Positions 18,087 through 26,909 of a stretch of 64,000 nt of DNA are shown piece by piece (the stretch's first letter is position 1; each line of letters starts with the position of its first letter). The stretch is from Legionellaceae bacterium. GTDB taxonomy: Bacteria > Pseudomonadota > Gammaproteobacteria > Legionellales > Legionellaceae. A model generated the notes under the pieces. That model searched no databases. It was not told the origin of the DNA and worked only from the letters and a program-made list of their open reading frames with translations. The position numbers and the translations under genes were made by a program. The stretch lies in NCBI GenBank assembly GCA_030696305.1, contig JAUYSP010000028.1:1-64000 (forward strand). The letters run 5' to 3'.

Positions 18087-18737
18087 TTATGGTGCTAGTC
18101 CATCTTCTTGGTCATTTTCTTCATCCGTATCATCACCCATACCTTCGACCCATCGATGAGCCTGAGTTACGAATCTTGCTTCATTCGGAGTAATCCAGTG
18201 AAATCTGTCTGACACCTCTTGTGAGGATATGTCAAGCGCATTGAGACAAGGCTCTGCATCACTCAGAATGCGCTGATAGAAAGAAGTTCGAAGCGTATTT
18301 GAATCCACACCTTTGTCAATAACATCAATTTTTCTTGTTGGGTACATCATGCATCTTAGCATTGCAAGAAAAACACTCCAATAGTTGCTTTTATTTTCGC
18401 CGGTAGAGACATCTCGTTTATTTAAATGAAGGATCTGATGTTCAGCGGTCATATTCAGCTCAAATGCAATAATTGGTCGTTGATCAGCGGGCGTTGGATA
18501 CCAACCTGTTGACCTCAATATTAATTCATTCAATACCGCCCAACTTTTTGCACGCAATACATCATTACCAGGTGTATCTGCTAACTGCCGGGCGAATGTT
18601 TTTGTTAACTGTACGAGCTCATTCTTTCGCATGTCCTCTAGTGGTTGTTGAGCATCTGTAACAAATTCGACGCCTTGCGCAAAATCGTTTATGAGCGCTT
18701 CTATTCGAGCAACTCGTTGTGTAGTTAAAATAGACAT
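18087..18737 (-). CDS. Unknown protein with acidic C-terminus
   Basis: A 216-residue soluble, largely helical protein without a recognised domain. The last 17 residues are very acidic (GDDTDEENDQEDGLAP), which resembles the glutamate-rich tails of Dot/Icm substrates. AGGGG about 9 bases before the ATG supports the start. The gene stands alone between other orphans. Effector status is only an inference from the tail and setting. Confidence 0.6.
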   Translation of the reverse strand: MSILTTQRVARIEALINDFAQGVEFVTDAQQPLEDMRKNELVQLTKTFARQLADTPGNDVLRAKSWAVLNELILRSTGWYPTPADQRPIIAFELNMTAEHQILHLNKRDVSTGENKSNYWSVFLAMLRCMMYPTRKIDVIDKGVDSNTLRTSFYQRILSDAEPCLNALDISSQEVSDRFHWITPNEARFVTQAHRWVEGMGDDTDEENDQEDGLAP

Positions 18738-19214
18738 GTCAGCCGACCCCTGTTGATTATTTTTTCATCAACTACGCCATAAGTATAGCACAAATACTTT
18801 AAATCAATTTGAACATAAATTTGGATTTTATTTATTTTAGTATATTATTGTTTTTTTTTTTAAATTCATCAAAATTTTCAAGTCATTCACTCGAATAAAT
18901 CATTAAGCCACAGCGACTGGTTTAATTCCTTATTTCAGTGGCGTTCATTGGTGGAAAATCATACGCCATTTTCCCTGTGTTAATCGCCAAATGGAAGAAC
19001 GTATCGCTTGTTTGCTGTCAGATGTGGGCGTGTCTTTGATAGAACTAATGTAAGTTAATAAGATCATTTCTTATGAAAGTGGATGAGCTTTAAATGAGGA
19101 GCCGAAGAGTTCCGATTGATCTTCACTTGAAAGCCAGAAATTAGGGATATGCAATATCAGCTATCTCAATGGAAAAGAGACTTAAAAGAGTTGCTCATTT
19201 GTGGTAGTTCAAAC
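18738..19214. other. 477-bp gap with a possible gene fragment
   Basis: The gap is AT-rich. It contains one coding-like piece on the plus strand, 18905-19053, reading ATATGLIPYFSGVHWWKIIR then HFPCVNRQMEERIACLLSDV and ending in a stop. It has no start codon or ribosome site and is probably a remnant, perhaps of a membrane protein. Nothing else is recognised. Confidence 0.3.
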
Positions 19215-19997
19215 TTAACCTAACATCATAAATCCGCCAGCTGGCTTAAATGTTTCTAAATCTTTGCAATATTGATCTGGCGTCATCTTGCATTGTTGTG
19301 GTGTAAGATGAAATCCGTATCCACCAAAGTGAGCTTCAAATAATTCTTTTTTCTTAAGAAGATCTTCAATGCAAGTTGCTGCGCTAGCTTGGTGCGATGT
19401 ATTGAACTCATCTGCAATGAATTGCTCACGATTACTATATATACATAGTTGATCGACAAGGAATTTTCGTTGATGCTTATCCTCGGACTTCCCTGATTTT
19501 TGCAATAGCAAAAGTCGCTGGGTTGCTTGTGGATCTACTGTTCTGTAGCCAGGAAGCACCTCATTATAAAAAAAACGCTCTGCTAAAGTGAAAGCCTCTT
19601 CATTAAACAATTTATGTACAATTGAATTAACCATGTCCTTAAATGATATCTTGTTTCCAAAAACATGTTCACCATTGATATCTCGTAAATGTTCCATACC
19701 TACTAAGGTTCGCATGAGAGCCATTGTTTCTTTATTTTTTTCATATGCAGTTACAAATAAACTCATAGCTACAAAGTTATGCGAAAGATCTTTCGTGTCT
19801 GCTGTATCAACCCATGAATAACCAGGTTTACCAACTGCGAATGCGTTAGATTTAAAATTAGCGCCTTCTGGTTCCTTTCGATTTTGCTTCATCAGCATTT
19901 CTTCAAAAGGACCTGATGCTATCTTTTGGGATTTAAACCATGTAAACATATTTCTTCTAGCCATAAACTGACTAGACATTAGCTGTGTTCTTAACAT
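19215..19997 (-). CDS. Unknown protein
   Basis: A 260-residue soluble protein, rich in aromatic and charged residues, with no recognised domain, signal peptide or membrane helix. An in-frame TTG five codons upstream coincides with the ribosome site (TTGGAG), so the ATG at 19997, 9 bases after GGAG, is the start. It ends in the hydrophobic PAGGFMMLG. It borders the decayed integrase on a divergent orientation and may belong to the chromosome or to the old island. Confidence 0.55.
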   Translation of the reverse strand: MLRTQLMSSQFMARRNMFTWFKSQKIASGPFEEMLMKQNRKEPEGANFKSNAFAVGKPGYSWVDTADTKDLSHNFVAMSLFVTAYEKNKETMALMRTLVGMEHLRDINGEHVFGNKISFKDMVNSIVHKLFNEEAFTLAERFFYNEVLPGYRTVDPQATQRLLLLQKSGKSEDKHQRKFLVDQLCIYSNREQFIADEFNTSHQASAATCIEDLLKKKELFEAHFGGYGFHLTPQQCKMTPDQYCKDLETFKPAGGFMMLG

Positions 19998-21323
19998 CTT
20001 ATAATACTCCAAAATTGAACAGCATCATGAACATTGGACGATATAATTTATGACAATATTTCGCGCAGATTATATGTTACAACGGAGAAATATCCAAATG
20101 ATGGCAATTCAAACTTCGACACATATTAGACACAAAAATTTTAAAATGGCAAACTTTACTGACACTTATATCAAAAATCTTCGTGGTAAAGAGAAACGAT
20201 ATGAGGAATACGAAGTCGGCGGATTTGGTATTCGGATTACGCCGAATCACCTCAAGAGTTGAATTTACCGCTATAAAATTGATGGTAAAACTGACAAAAT
20301 CACGTTTGGTCATTATCCTAGCATGAATCTTGCTGATGCCAGAAAGAAATATATCGAGTACAGCGAATTAAAACGTTCTGGACAAACACCTAAAGCAATC
20401 GTTCAACAACAGCAAGAAAAGAAAAATAACACCGTCGCTAAACTGGTGAATACTTGGTACACCCATTACGTGGTAAAGCATCGTAAAAAGCCGCTTCAAG
20501 TGAAGCAACAAATTGTTGCGGATATTATTCCATTGCTTGGAGAGTTTGAACTTGATGCCATTAAACCGATTGATATCGCAAAAGCATTGGATCAAATTGT
20601 GCATCGAGGGCGCACCCATTCATGCCAATCGTGTTTTAAGCTCTTTGAAACAATTATTTAACTACGCAGTTAGTCGCGGCAGTATGCAGCATAATCCTGC
20701 AGATAATATTCGTGCCCGTAATATAGGTGGATTAGAAAAACCACGGGAACGATTTTTATCGCTTGAAGAAATCAAAGCCATTTGGACATTTTTAGACAGC
20801 GATCTTTGTCATATGTCGTTACAGACCAAAAGTGCGATAAAAATAATCATACTTACTGTGGTTAGACCCGCTGAAATACGATTGGCCGAATGGAAACACT
20901 TTAATTTTGAGCAAGCACTATGGACCATTCCACCCGAAAATACCAAAGGTGGGATCACTGTTAAAATTCATTTAACCCCTATGAGCATTTCCGTACTGAA
21001 TGAATTAAAAGCAATAAATAACGCCATTTATGTTCTACCAGGATTAGATCAAAGTAAGCCATTAGATGAAAACGCCTTACCTAGAGCCATCCGCCGTATA
21101 CAAGAGCGGGTGGGACTTCCTGAGTGGACAGCTCATGATTTCAGGCGTACATTTGCAACGCAATTGGGTAAGGCTTTAAATGTCAATCCTGTTGTGATTG
21201 AGAAGTGTTTAGGCCATAAAATGCCGCGAATTATGGCTACTTATAATAGGAATGAAATGTTGCCACAACGTAAAGATGCCTTGGATCGATGGGCTGAATG
21301 CATTAAGAAGGTAGTAACGCCAG

Positions 21324-21348
21324 ATTTGGCACACAGTGTGTGCCAAAT
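21324..21348. repeat. 25-bp palindrome, copy 1 (perfect)
   Basis: Twelve-base arms ATTTGGCACACA and TGTGTGCCAAAT around a central G, with no mismatch. It lies inside the last codons of the integrase pseudogene. Four more copies with one or two changes are at 21360, 27188, 28894 and 28934. Copies 1 and 2 form a pair 36 bases apart (start to start). Confidence 0.92.
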
Positions 21349-21359
21349 TGCTGAGTTGA

Positions 21360-21384
21360 ATTTGGTACGCAGCGCGTACCAAAT
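21360..21384. repeat. 25-bp palindrome, copy 2
   Basis: Arms ATTTGGTACGCA and CGCGTACCAAAT around G, with one mismatch between the arms. Compensating C/T changes relative to copy 1 keep the pairing (GGCAC/GTGCC becomes GGTAC/GTACC). This suggests the palindromic symmetry is selected or gene-converted. Confidence 0.9.
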
Positions 21385-21414
21385 TGAAGAATAACAAAAA
21401 TAAACGGATTAACC

Positions 21415-22093
21415 ATGAACATTAGCGAACAACAAGTATTACAGCTCATTGAAAATGGCGAACGTATTAACGTTGAATTTAAAGAATGCAACTCAGGACT
21501 TGCACGCAACGTTTACGAAACCATTTGCGCTTTTATTAATCGAAATGGTGGTACATTATTATTGGGCGTTAATGATAAAGGTCTCATCACTGGCATTCAA
21601 CGTGAGGCTATTAACCAGATTCGTAAAGACTTTTCGACGACCATCAATAACGCACAAAAAATTAATCCGCCCTGCTACCTTTCGATGGATGATCATGAGA
21701 TAGAAGGAAAATTAATCATCCATGTTTTTGTCCCTGAAAGCTCACAGGTCCATCGTTGTACTGGACGCATTTACGATCGCAATGAAGATGGTGGTTTGGA
21801 TATTACTGACCATACGTTCATGGTAGGAAATCTTTATCACCGAAAATATACCCTGTTTTCAGAAAACAAGATCTATCCTTATGCAGAGTTAACCGATTTA
21901 CGGTCTGATCTTTTTGAAAAAACCAGGTTACTTGCTCGCATTTTACGTAAAGATCACCCATGGCTTTGGTTTGATTGATCCAGAGCATTTTACCGCGTTT
22001 CCTAAAAACCCCGTTATTGCTCATTTCTTTCAACAAATTGGACGTGCGGATGAATTAGGGTCTTGTCATCTCGTGCCACTTGAGTGCCGCTAA
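21415..22093 (+). pseudogene. AlbA_2/Schlafen-type ATP-binding protein, truncated
   Basis: The N-terminal 187 codons contain the AlbA_2 signature (RINVEFKECNSGLARNVYET then GGTLLLGVNDKGLITGI). The frame then shifts at about 21960. The other frame continues GLIDPEHFTAFPKNPVIAHF and IGRADELGSCH to a stop at 22091-22093. In full-length relatives (about 450-500 residues) the segment with FPKNPVIA and GRADELGSG lies far downstream of AlbA_2. A middle part and the C-terminal winged helix are therefore gone. Relatives are regulators often found in mobile islands. Start from ATG after AACC; immediately follows the palindrome pair. Confidence 0.78.
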
Positions 22094-22170
22094 ATCCCAT
22101 CCCCATATTATCACTGGAATTATAACTAAATATAACCTATAATAACCATAAAGGATAATAACAAGGTTTT

Positions 22171-22434
22171 ATGGTGTCTTACACGCTGCTGATCAAAAAA
22201 CAGGCTAAGAAAGCACTGCAAAGTGTACCACAACCTGATAGAACCAGAATTACTGAGAAGCTTGTGTTGTTAGGAGAAAACCCCGACAACACAAACTTGG
22301 ATATAAAAAAGCTACAAGGCGAACTTTATTTTCGTCTACGTGTTGGACAATGGCGCATTATTTTCGATAGAGATAATGAAGTGAAAATTATTTCAATTGA
22401 GAAAATTAAACCCCGTGGAGGTGCTTACAAATGA
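22171..22434 (+). CDS. RelE/ParE-type toxin
   Basis: An 87-residue basic protein with the RelE fold pattern: LLIKKQAKKALQSVP, then KKLQGELYFRLRVGQWRIIF and a final beta strand VKIISIEKIKPRGGAYK. RelE toxins cleave mRNA in the ribosomal A site; the closely related ParE type hits gyrase. The basic residues KK, R, R fit the mRNase branch. It precedes its antitoxin and overlaps it by ATGA (22431-22434), the order seen in higBA-type pairs. Confidence 0.88.
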   Translation: MVSYTLLIKKQAKKALQSVPQPDRTRITEKLVLLGENPDNTNLDIKKLQGELYFRLRVGQWRIIFDRDNEVKIISIEKIKPRGGAYK

Positions 22435-22757
22435 ACCTACAAACAATTAAATCAATGGATGGCAAGGTCGAATATGTCCTTTTACCCGTTGCCGCCTACC
22501 ATGCCTTGCGCCGTCAAATTACTGAGCAATTAAAACATGTGCAGGAAAATGAAGAGTATGAGGTATTTGATCCTGCTGATTATATTGATAATCCAATTGC
22601 CTTAGCTCGAATTCAAGCAAGTATCACACAAGAAGACCTAGCCAAGCTAATGGGGGTTACACAAGCTTATGTGAGTAAAATTGAAAGCCAAGATAAGGTT
22701 ACACCGAAATTGCTCAACAAAGTACACCTCGCACTGGAAAAAAAGAGTTGTTTTTAA
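22431..22757 (+). CDS. HTH-type antitoxin partner
   Basis: A 108-residue protein. The first part (MDGKVEYVLLPVAAYHALRR) resembles the N-terminus of Phd/AbrB-like antitoxins. The second part is an Xre helix-turn-helix (ITQEDLAKLMGVTQAYVSKIES, about residues 63-84). It should neutralise the RelE-type toxin and repress the operon. The C-terminus (ALEKKSCF) is shorter than in most relatives and may have been cut by later rearrangement, since a coding-like fragment follows in another frame. Confidence 0.83.
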   Translation: MNLQTIKSMDGKVEYVLLPVAAYHALRRQITEQLKHVQENEEYEVFDPADYIDNPIALARIQASITQEDLAKLMGVTQAYVSKIESQDKVTPKLLNKVHLALEKKSCF

Positions 22758-22939
22758 CCATTATGAGCAGGATACAGAATATCCGTCTGGTCTACTTGCA
22801 GGATGGCATTCACATAATGGTAGGTCTGCTTGTGGATTTCCCTCTACAACCCAACCCCAACCAGATGAAAATTCTGATTTAGACAAGCAATAGAAATGTG
22901 TCGGATTCCACGCGTTCTTATAGTTTTTTTCTTACATGA
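22758..22939. other. Short gap with a possible gene fragment
   Basis: A frame open to the stop at 22891-22893 reads HYEQDTEYPSGLLAGWHSHN then GRSACGFPSTTQPQPDENSD. It looks like the C-terminus of a protein but has no start or ribosome site. It ends 47 bases before the insertion sequence. It may be the tail of a gene lost when the insertion sequence arrived. Confidence 0.25.
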
Positions 22940-24005
22940 CACGAGTTTCGCACTTAGCTCATGCGGCTTGAAGCATTAAGATTTTGATCTGCTCCTGAAT
23001 AGCGTTTTTAATGACACTCCAGTTTTGTTGATACAGCGTAATTTTTTGTGTACTGCGCAGTTTGTGTTGCTCAAACCAAGCCGCAATAACAAGAAAGATA
23101 TGATTTCTCTGCGCTCGACCTGTGCGTGCCTGACAGCGCTCTATTCCACATGTTTGTTTGACCTCTCGATGATAGACCTCGACTGACCAACGTGCGTCCG
23201 TGATATGTTTCACCTGCTCACGTGTTGGGTTTTCCATATTTGTTGTCACGTAATCAATGCGGCCATTTTTTGCTACAAACTTGAATACAAAAACCCAACC
23301 ATAACCACGTAAATGAACCGAAAGTCCTTCTTCGGGGATCTCTAATATGTCTAATCGAACATTACGATTTACAATGCGATTCTTTCTTAATGTCGTGACC
23401 CAAATCCACCCATGTGAACGAATAGCTTTCAAATTATCTAAGCTAGAATACCACGCATCCATAACGACCGCAGATGGGGTAATGCGTCGTGATTTAGCTA
23501 ATTTTAACATATCGCAAAAATGAGTATTTTTTGTTTTTCCATCTGTATCTTTATCATAAATACGATAATCAATTGGAATCGACTCTTCACTATCCAAACC
23601 ATGCCAAAGCATATTGATAAGGCCAATCCCTGCAATAACATCATGCGCATTGCCTGAGTATTGATAATTAACAAGTTCTATTTTTTGACTGCGCGTTTTA
23701 GATAAGACGGTATCATCTGCGATTAATAAGCAGGGTTCTGATGGACGTATATATTGACTTGCTATGGACCATATATCTCTTGGTCTGAAATTTTTGTCGG
23801 CTAACCAACGGCTAATACTATCGTGGGATAAAGGAATAGGGCTTACTTCTGATAAGGCTAAACCTGAATAACGCATGCTGCTTGCTTGTAAAAACGCTTT
23901 ATACAATTCCTTTGTACATCGATGACGCGACATCTTTGACCAGTTTTATCTCAGTTATTTATGCCGCGTATTTTAATGCATTTTTATGAAAGTACGAAAC
24001 TCGTG
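22940..24005 (-). mobile_element. Insertion sequence, IS701-type
   Basis: About 1066 bp. Terminal inverted repeats CACGAGTTTCGCACTT (22940-22955) and AAGTACGAAACTCGTG (23990-24005) match at 15 of 16 positions. They flank one DDE transposase gene with 3 bases between the left repeat and the stop. I see no clear target duplication next to these ends; the 5 bases outside are CATGA and ATTCT. The element may be old, or its true ends may lie a few bases further out. Confidence 0.8.
22959..23933 (-). CDS. DDE transposase, IS701-like
   Basis: A 324-residue transposase with the DDE acids in LIADDTVLSK, VVMDAWYSS and RWSVEVYHREVKQTCGIE. The segments KIELVNYQYSGNAHDV and IPIDYRIYDKDTDGKTKN are typical of the IS701 branch of the IS4 superfamily. 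The frame is intact, so the element may still transpose. It sits between the RelE/HTH toxin-antitoxin pair and the Fic gene. Confidence 0.86.
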   Translation of the reverse strand: MSRHRCTKELYKAFLQASSMRYSGLALSEVSPIPLSHDSISRWLADKNFRPRDIWSIASQYIRPSEPCLLIADDTVLSKTRSQKIELVNYQYSGNAHDVIAGIGLINMLWHGLDSEESIPIDYRIYDKDTDGKTKNTHFCDMLKLAKSRRITPSAVVMDAWYSSLDNLKAIRSHGWIWVTTLRKNRIVNRNVRLDILEIPEEGLSVHLRGYGWVFVFKFVAKNGRIDYVTTNMENPTREQVKHITDARWSVEVYHREVKQTCGIERCQARTGRAQRNHIFLVIAAWFEQHKLRSTQKITLYQQNWSVIKNAIQEQIKILMLQAA

Positions 24006-24083
24006 ATTCTATAAGATCTCACCCTTATAATATCTACAAAGAACCTCTACAAGCACCGTTTCTGTATAGGTTTTTTCCAATAT

Positions 24084-24161
24084 ACTTTGTATCTATTGCT
24101 TGACATGATGGATACAAAGTATGTATGTTTGTATCTATTCAGTCAAGAGATAGATACAAAC
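24084..24161 (+). promoter_or_regulatory. Promoter and double palindromic operator of the Fic gene
   Basis: Two inverted repeats share the half-site TTTGTATC. Operator 1 is ACTTTGTATC (24084-24093) with GATACAAAGT (24111-24120). Operator 2 is GTTTGTATCTAT (24127-24138) with ATAGATACAAAC (24150-24161). Both are perfect. A -35 TTGACA (24100-24105) lies between the arms of operator 1, and a weaker -10 TATGTT (24124-24129) overlaps operator 2. Binding at both would shut the promoter. The C-terminal winged helix of the Fic protein itself is a plausible ligand. Confidence 0.78.
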
Positions 24162-24163
24162 TT

Positions 24164-25312
24164 ATGAAACGAATTGAAATAGGTGTAGCAAGAAATCAAC
24201 CGCAGGGTTTTAAAGCTTTTATACCCCATCCCTTTCCTCCAAAATCGGGTTTAGATTTTTCCCCGAAAACTTTGGTTAAGAATGAAAAAGCTACTCGACT
24301 TATAGGAAAGCTTGATGGTGTTACCAAGCAATTGCCAGATGTAGACTTTTTTCTATTAATGTACTTACGTAAAGATGCTGCTTCATCTAGCCAAATTGAA
24401 GGCACTGTTGCCACAATGGTTGACGCAATTGAGGCAGAGATAGGAACAACAAGTTCTAATATTCCCGCAGATGTTGATGATATTTTACATTACATTCAAG
24501 CAGTAAATTATGGAATGAATCGAGTATTAGTAGATAAGTTTCCCATTTCTCTGCGCTTCATAAGAGAATTGCACGAAAAGTTAATGCATCAAGCCCGCGC
24601 AACACATTTTAGTGATCCTGGAGAATTCAGAGCCAGTCAAAACTGGATTGGAGGCACGCGTCCTGATAATGCTAGATTTGTACCACCTCCTGTAGAGGAA
24701 ATGCATAGAGCCTTAGGTGATCTTGAAGCGTTTCTACATGCAGAAATTCTTATTCCAACTATCATAAAAGCGGGACTAATTCATGCTCAATTTGAAACAA
24801 TACACCCTTTTTTAGATGGTAATGGTCGGACTGGACGGATGTTAATCACTTTTTATTTGTGGAAAGAGAGTTTTTTAGAATATCCGGTTTTGTTTCTTTC
24901 TTCTTATTTTAGAAAGTATCAAGAAATTTATTATGAAAAACTTTCAGATTACCATCATGGCGACGTAAATAGTTGGTTAGATTTTTTCTTGGATGGTGTT
25001 ATTGAAATAGCTCAAGAAGCAATTGAGATTGTTGATAAAATTACTAAGAGACGCGAAACTGACATGCAGAAAATACAAATGTTGGGTAAGCGTGCGGCTG
25101 AAAGTGCTGTCCCTGCGTTACAAGAACTATATAAGCAACCTGTTGTAAATAATGCACTTATGCAGAAATGGACGGGATTTACGAGAGCAGGAGCGCAAAC
25201 CGTTATCAATCGTTTTATCGAGATAGGAATTCTTTTGCCAAAAGATAAAGATAAAAAATATGGGCAGTCATACATATATAAAGAATATGTCGATATTTTT
25301 GTTGATAAATAA
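24164..25312 (+). CDS. Fic-domain AMP-transferase with winged-helix C-terminus
   Basis: A 382-residue Fic/DOC protein. The active-site loop is HPFLDGNGRTGR (about residues 214-225), complete with the catalytic His. The self-inhibitory motif SSSQIEGT (about 74-81, S/TxxxEG) lies N-terminal, which makes it a class II Fic protein. The C-terminal 80 residues form a winged helix (MQKWTGFTRAGAQTVINRFI then GILLPKDKDK). Such proteins AMPylate targets such as gyrase, topoisomerase IV or other proteins. An ATG 13 codons upstream (24125) lies within the promoter and operator, so the ATG at 24164 is chosen. No separate antitoxin is adjacent, consistent with an internal inhibitor. Confidence 0.88.
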   Translation: MKRIEIGVARNQPQGFKAFIPHPFPPKSGLDFSPKTLVKNEKATRLIGKLDGVTKQLPDVDFFLLMYLRKDAASSSQIEGTVATMVDAIEAEIGTTSSNIPADVDDILHYIQAVNYGMNRVLVDKFPISLRFIRELHEKLMHQARATHFSDPGEFRASQNWIGGTRPDNARFVPPPVEEMHRALGDLEAFLHAEILIPTIIKAGLIHAQFETIHPFLDGNGRTGRMLITFYLWKESFLEYPVLFLSSYFRKYQEIYYEKLSDYHHGDVNSWLDFFLDGVIEIAQEAIEIVDKITKRRETDMQKIQMLGKRAAESAVPALQELYKQPVVNNALMQKWTGFTRAGAQTVINRFIEIGILLPKDKDKKYGQSYIYKEYVDIFVDK

Positions 25313-25475
25313 TATGTGCTGTCAAAATGCTTCTCAGATTGGTTTCACAGGGATAGATCTTTGTTTTTATTCAGAGAAAGCTATTGCGAAAGGTAGCACC
25401 AGCGTAGCACGAAAAATATTTTTTTAATTCCTCGTTTTTTATTTGTACGTATCTAGATGATTATTAAGTATTTTT

Positions 25476-25521
25476 TGGTGCCGCTGGGGTGAATCGAACA
25501 CCCGACCTTTTGATTACGAAT
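25476..25521 (-). repeat. Left attachment site: 3' half of tRNA-Thr(CGT)
   Basis: Read on the minus strand it gives ATTCGTAAT (anticodon loop with CGT), AAGGTCG, the T-arm GGGTG-TTCGATT-CACCC and the acceptor end AGCGGCACCA. This matches the 3' part of tRNA-Thr(CGU), the E. coli thrW-type gene that many integrases use. The 5' half is missing. The second copy at 37508-37553 matches at 41 of 46 positions. The integrase gene starts 155 bases to the right, as expected for an attachment site. Confidence 0.85.
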
Positions 25522-25629
25522 TATAAAATAACGGTTTCTACTTGTCACTATATATTTCTACAAAACACTAAATAACCTATACAAAACATGGGTTTAATAT
25601 TATAATTACCTCTTAATTATTCTATGTCA

Positions 25630-25662
25630 TTCTACATAATCTTTCTACATTGCTTCTACATG
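25630..25662. repeat. Integrase arm-type repeats, left
   Basis: TTCTACAT occurs three times in direct orientation at 25630-25637, 25643-25650 and 25654-25661. The last two form TTCTACATTGCTTCTACATG, which is repeated exactly at 37443-37462 just inside the right attachment site. Position and symmetry fit arm-binding sites of the P4-type integrase. Confidence 0.7.
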
Positions 25663-25676
25663 TAGATGAGGAACTA

Positions 25677-26909
25677 ATGAAAATAAACAAATCAAATGTC
25701 GAAGGTGCTGAATTACCCGTTGGCAAAGATCAAGTCTTCTATCGTGATGATCAACTCAAAGGCTTTGCTCTACGTGTAACCGCCACTGGAACTAAAAGTT
25801 TCGTAGTAGAAAAAAATATTGGGAATAAAGTACGTCGTATCACGTTAGGCAAGTTTGGTGCACTTACTGCCGAGCAAGCTCGTAAAGAAGCGCAAAAGAT
25901 GATTGGTCAAATAGCATCAGGTGGCGATCCAATTGCGGATAAACGCGCTGACAAGATGCGCGGTGTCACTTTAAATGAAGTATTCAATGACTATATCCAA
26001 GTACGTAAAACACTCAAACAAACCACGCTCACAAATTATCAGCAGATCATCAACAAAGCATTTGATAACTGGGGTAATAAGCCACTGCTCTCAATCACCA
26101 AAGATAAAATTGCAAAACATCACGAAAATCTAGGCAAAGAACATGGTGAAGCCTATGCTAACTTGGCAATGCGTGTGCTAAGAGCTCTCTTTAACTTTGC
26201 TGCTGGACAGTACGAAGACGCTGAAGGTCGATCACTGATACAAGAAAATCCCGTTAAACGATTATCGCAAACACGCGCTTGGTATCGTATTGAACGCCGT
26301 CAAACGTTCATTAAATCACATGAATTAGCCGTGTGGTACGAAGCCCTCGATCAATTACAAAACCGAACACTCAGAGACTACCTATTACTGATCCTATTAA
26401 GCGGATTACGCCGCCAAGAAGCCGCGACTTTAAAATGGGAGCAGATCGATTTGGCTGCAAAAACCATGAAAGTGCTCGATACTAAAAATCATGAACCGCA
26501 TACGCTACCTTTATCTGACTTTCTGTATGAACTATTGCAACAACGCAAACAAAATCAAACCAATGAATATGTGTTTAATGGAACTGGTGCTGCTGGTCAT
26601 ATTATTGAGCCCCGAAAACAAATGGCACATGTCATTAAAGCCACAGGTATTAACTTTACTGTTCATGACCTAAGACGCACATTTATTACGATTGCTGAAA
26701 GCTTAGATATACCCGCCTACGCACTCAAACGATTAATGAATCACAAAATGAGCAATGATGTTACTGCGGGTTATATTGTGGCTGATGTTGAGCGCCTTAG
26801 AAAACCGATGCAACTCATCACAGATTATATTTTAAAGTGCATGGAGCTGCGTAAATCCGCGGAAATTATAGCAATCCAACCTATAAACAAAGGGATGAAA
26901 ACAATATGA
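25677..26909 (+). CDS. Tyrosine integrase of the integrated element (P4 type)
   Basis: A 410-residue site-specific recombinase. It has the N-terminal arm-binding domain (RDDQLKGFALRVTATGTKSF then RRITLGKFGALTAEQARKEA), the SAM-like core-binding domain (TLNEVFNDYIQVRKTLKQTT) and a catalytic domain with Arg in SGLRRQEAATL, HDLRRTF, MNHKM and the nucleophile in TAGYIV. All catalytic residues are present, so it should be active. The start is the ATG at 25677 behind GAGG; an in-frame TTG nine codons earlier lies within the arm repeats. The stop overlaps the next start (ATGA), so integrase and YhcG-like protein are coupled. Confidence 0.95.
   Translation: MKINKSNVEGAELPVGKDQVFYRDDQLKGFALRVTATGTKSFVVEKNIGNKVRRITLGKFGALTAEQARKEAQKMIGQIASGGDPIADKRADKMRGVTLNEVFNDYIQVRKTLKQTTLTNYQQIINKAFDNWGNKPLLSITKDKIAKHHENLGKEHGEAYANLAMRVLRALFNFAAGQYEDAEGRSLIQENPVKRLSQTRAWYRIERRQTFIKSHELAVWYEALDQLQNRTLRDYLLLILLSGLRRQEAATLKWEQIDLAAKTMKVLDTKNHEPHTLPLSDFLYELLQQRKQNQTNEYVFNGTGAAGHIIEPRKQMAHVIKATGINFTVHDLRRTFITIAESLDIPAYALKRLMNHKMSNDVTAGYIVADVERLRKPMQLITDYILKCMELRKSAEIIAIQPINKGMKTI

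Larger units (their letters stand above)
20098..21394 (+). pseudogene. Tyrosine integrase (P4 type), broken by a stop and a frameshift
   Basis: Three blocks make up one phage-type integrase. The N-terminal arm-binding domain (MANFTDTYIKNLRGK to RITPNHLKS) ends at an in-frame TGA (20260-20262) where relatives have Trp (next residues IYRYKIDGKTDKITFGHYPS). The core-binding domain runs to about 20615, where the frame shifts. The catalytic domain follows with Arg in VRPAEIRLAEW, HDFRR, LGHK and the nucleophile region MATYNR. Start chosen from GGAG at 20084-20087. The 3' end is built from a 25-bp palindrome pair (21324-21384). The enzyme should be inactive, so the island 20-25 kb is probably immobile on its own. 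Confidence 0.88.

Noticed and set aside
21209-21509. Minus-strand frames of 62 and 68 codons over the palindrome pair
   Set aside because: They are shadows of the integrase end and the palindromes, which read similarly (FGT-CVPN) on both strands.
22935-24010. Target-site duplication of the insertion sequence
   Set aside because: The bases outside the inverted repeats (CATGA and ATTCT) do not match, so no duplication is claimed.
24125-24163. Upstream start of the Fic protein (MFVSIQSRDRYKL)
   Set aside because: These bases form the -10 region and the second operator palindrome, so they are regulatory rather than coding.
25476-25560. Complete tRNA gene at the left attachment site
   Set aside because: Only the anticodon-to-3' half can be folded; the D-arm and 5' acceptor strand are missing. 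The same holds for 37508-37585.
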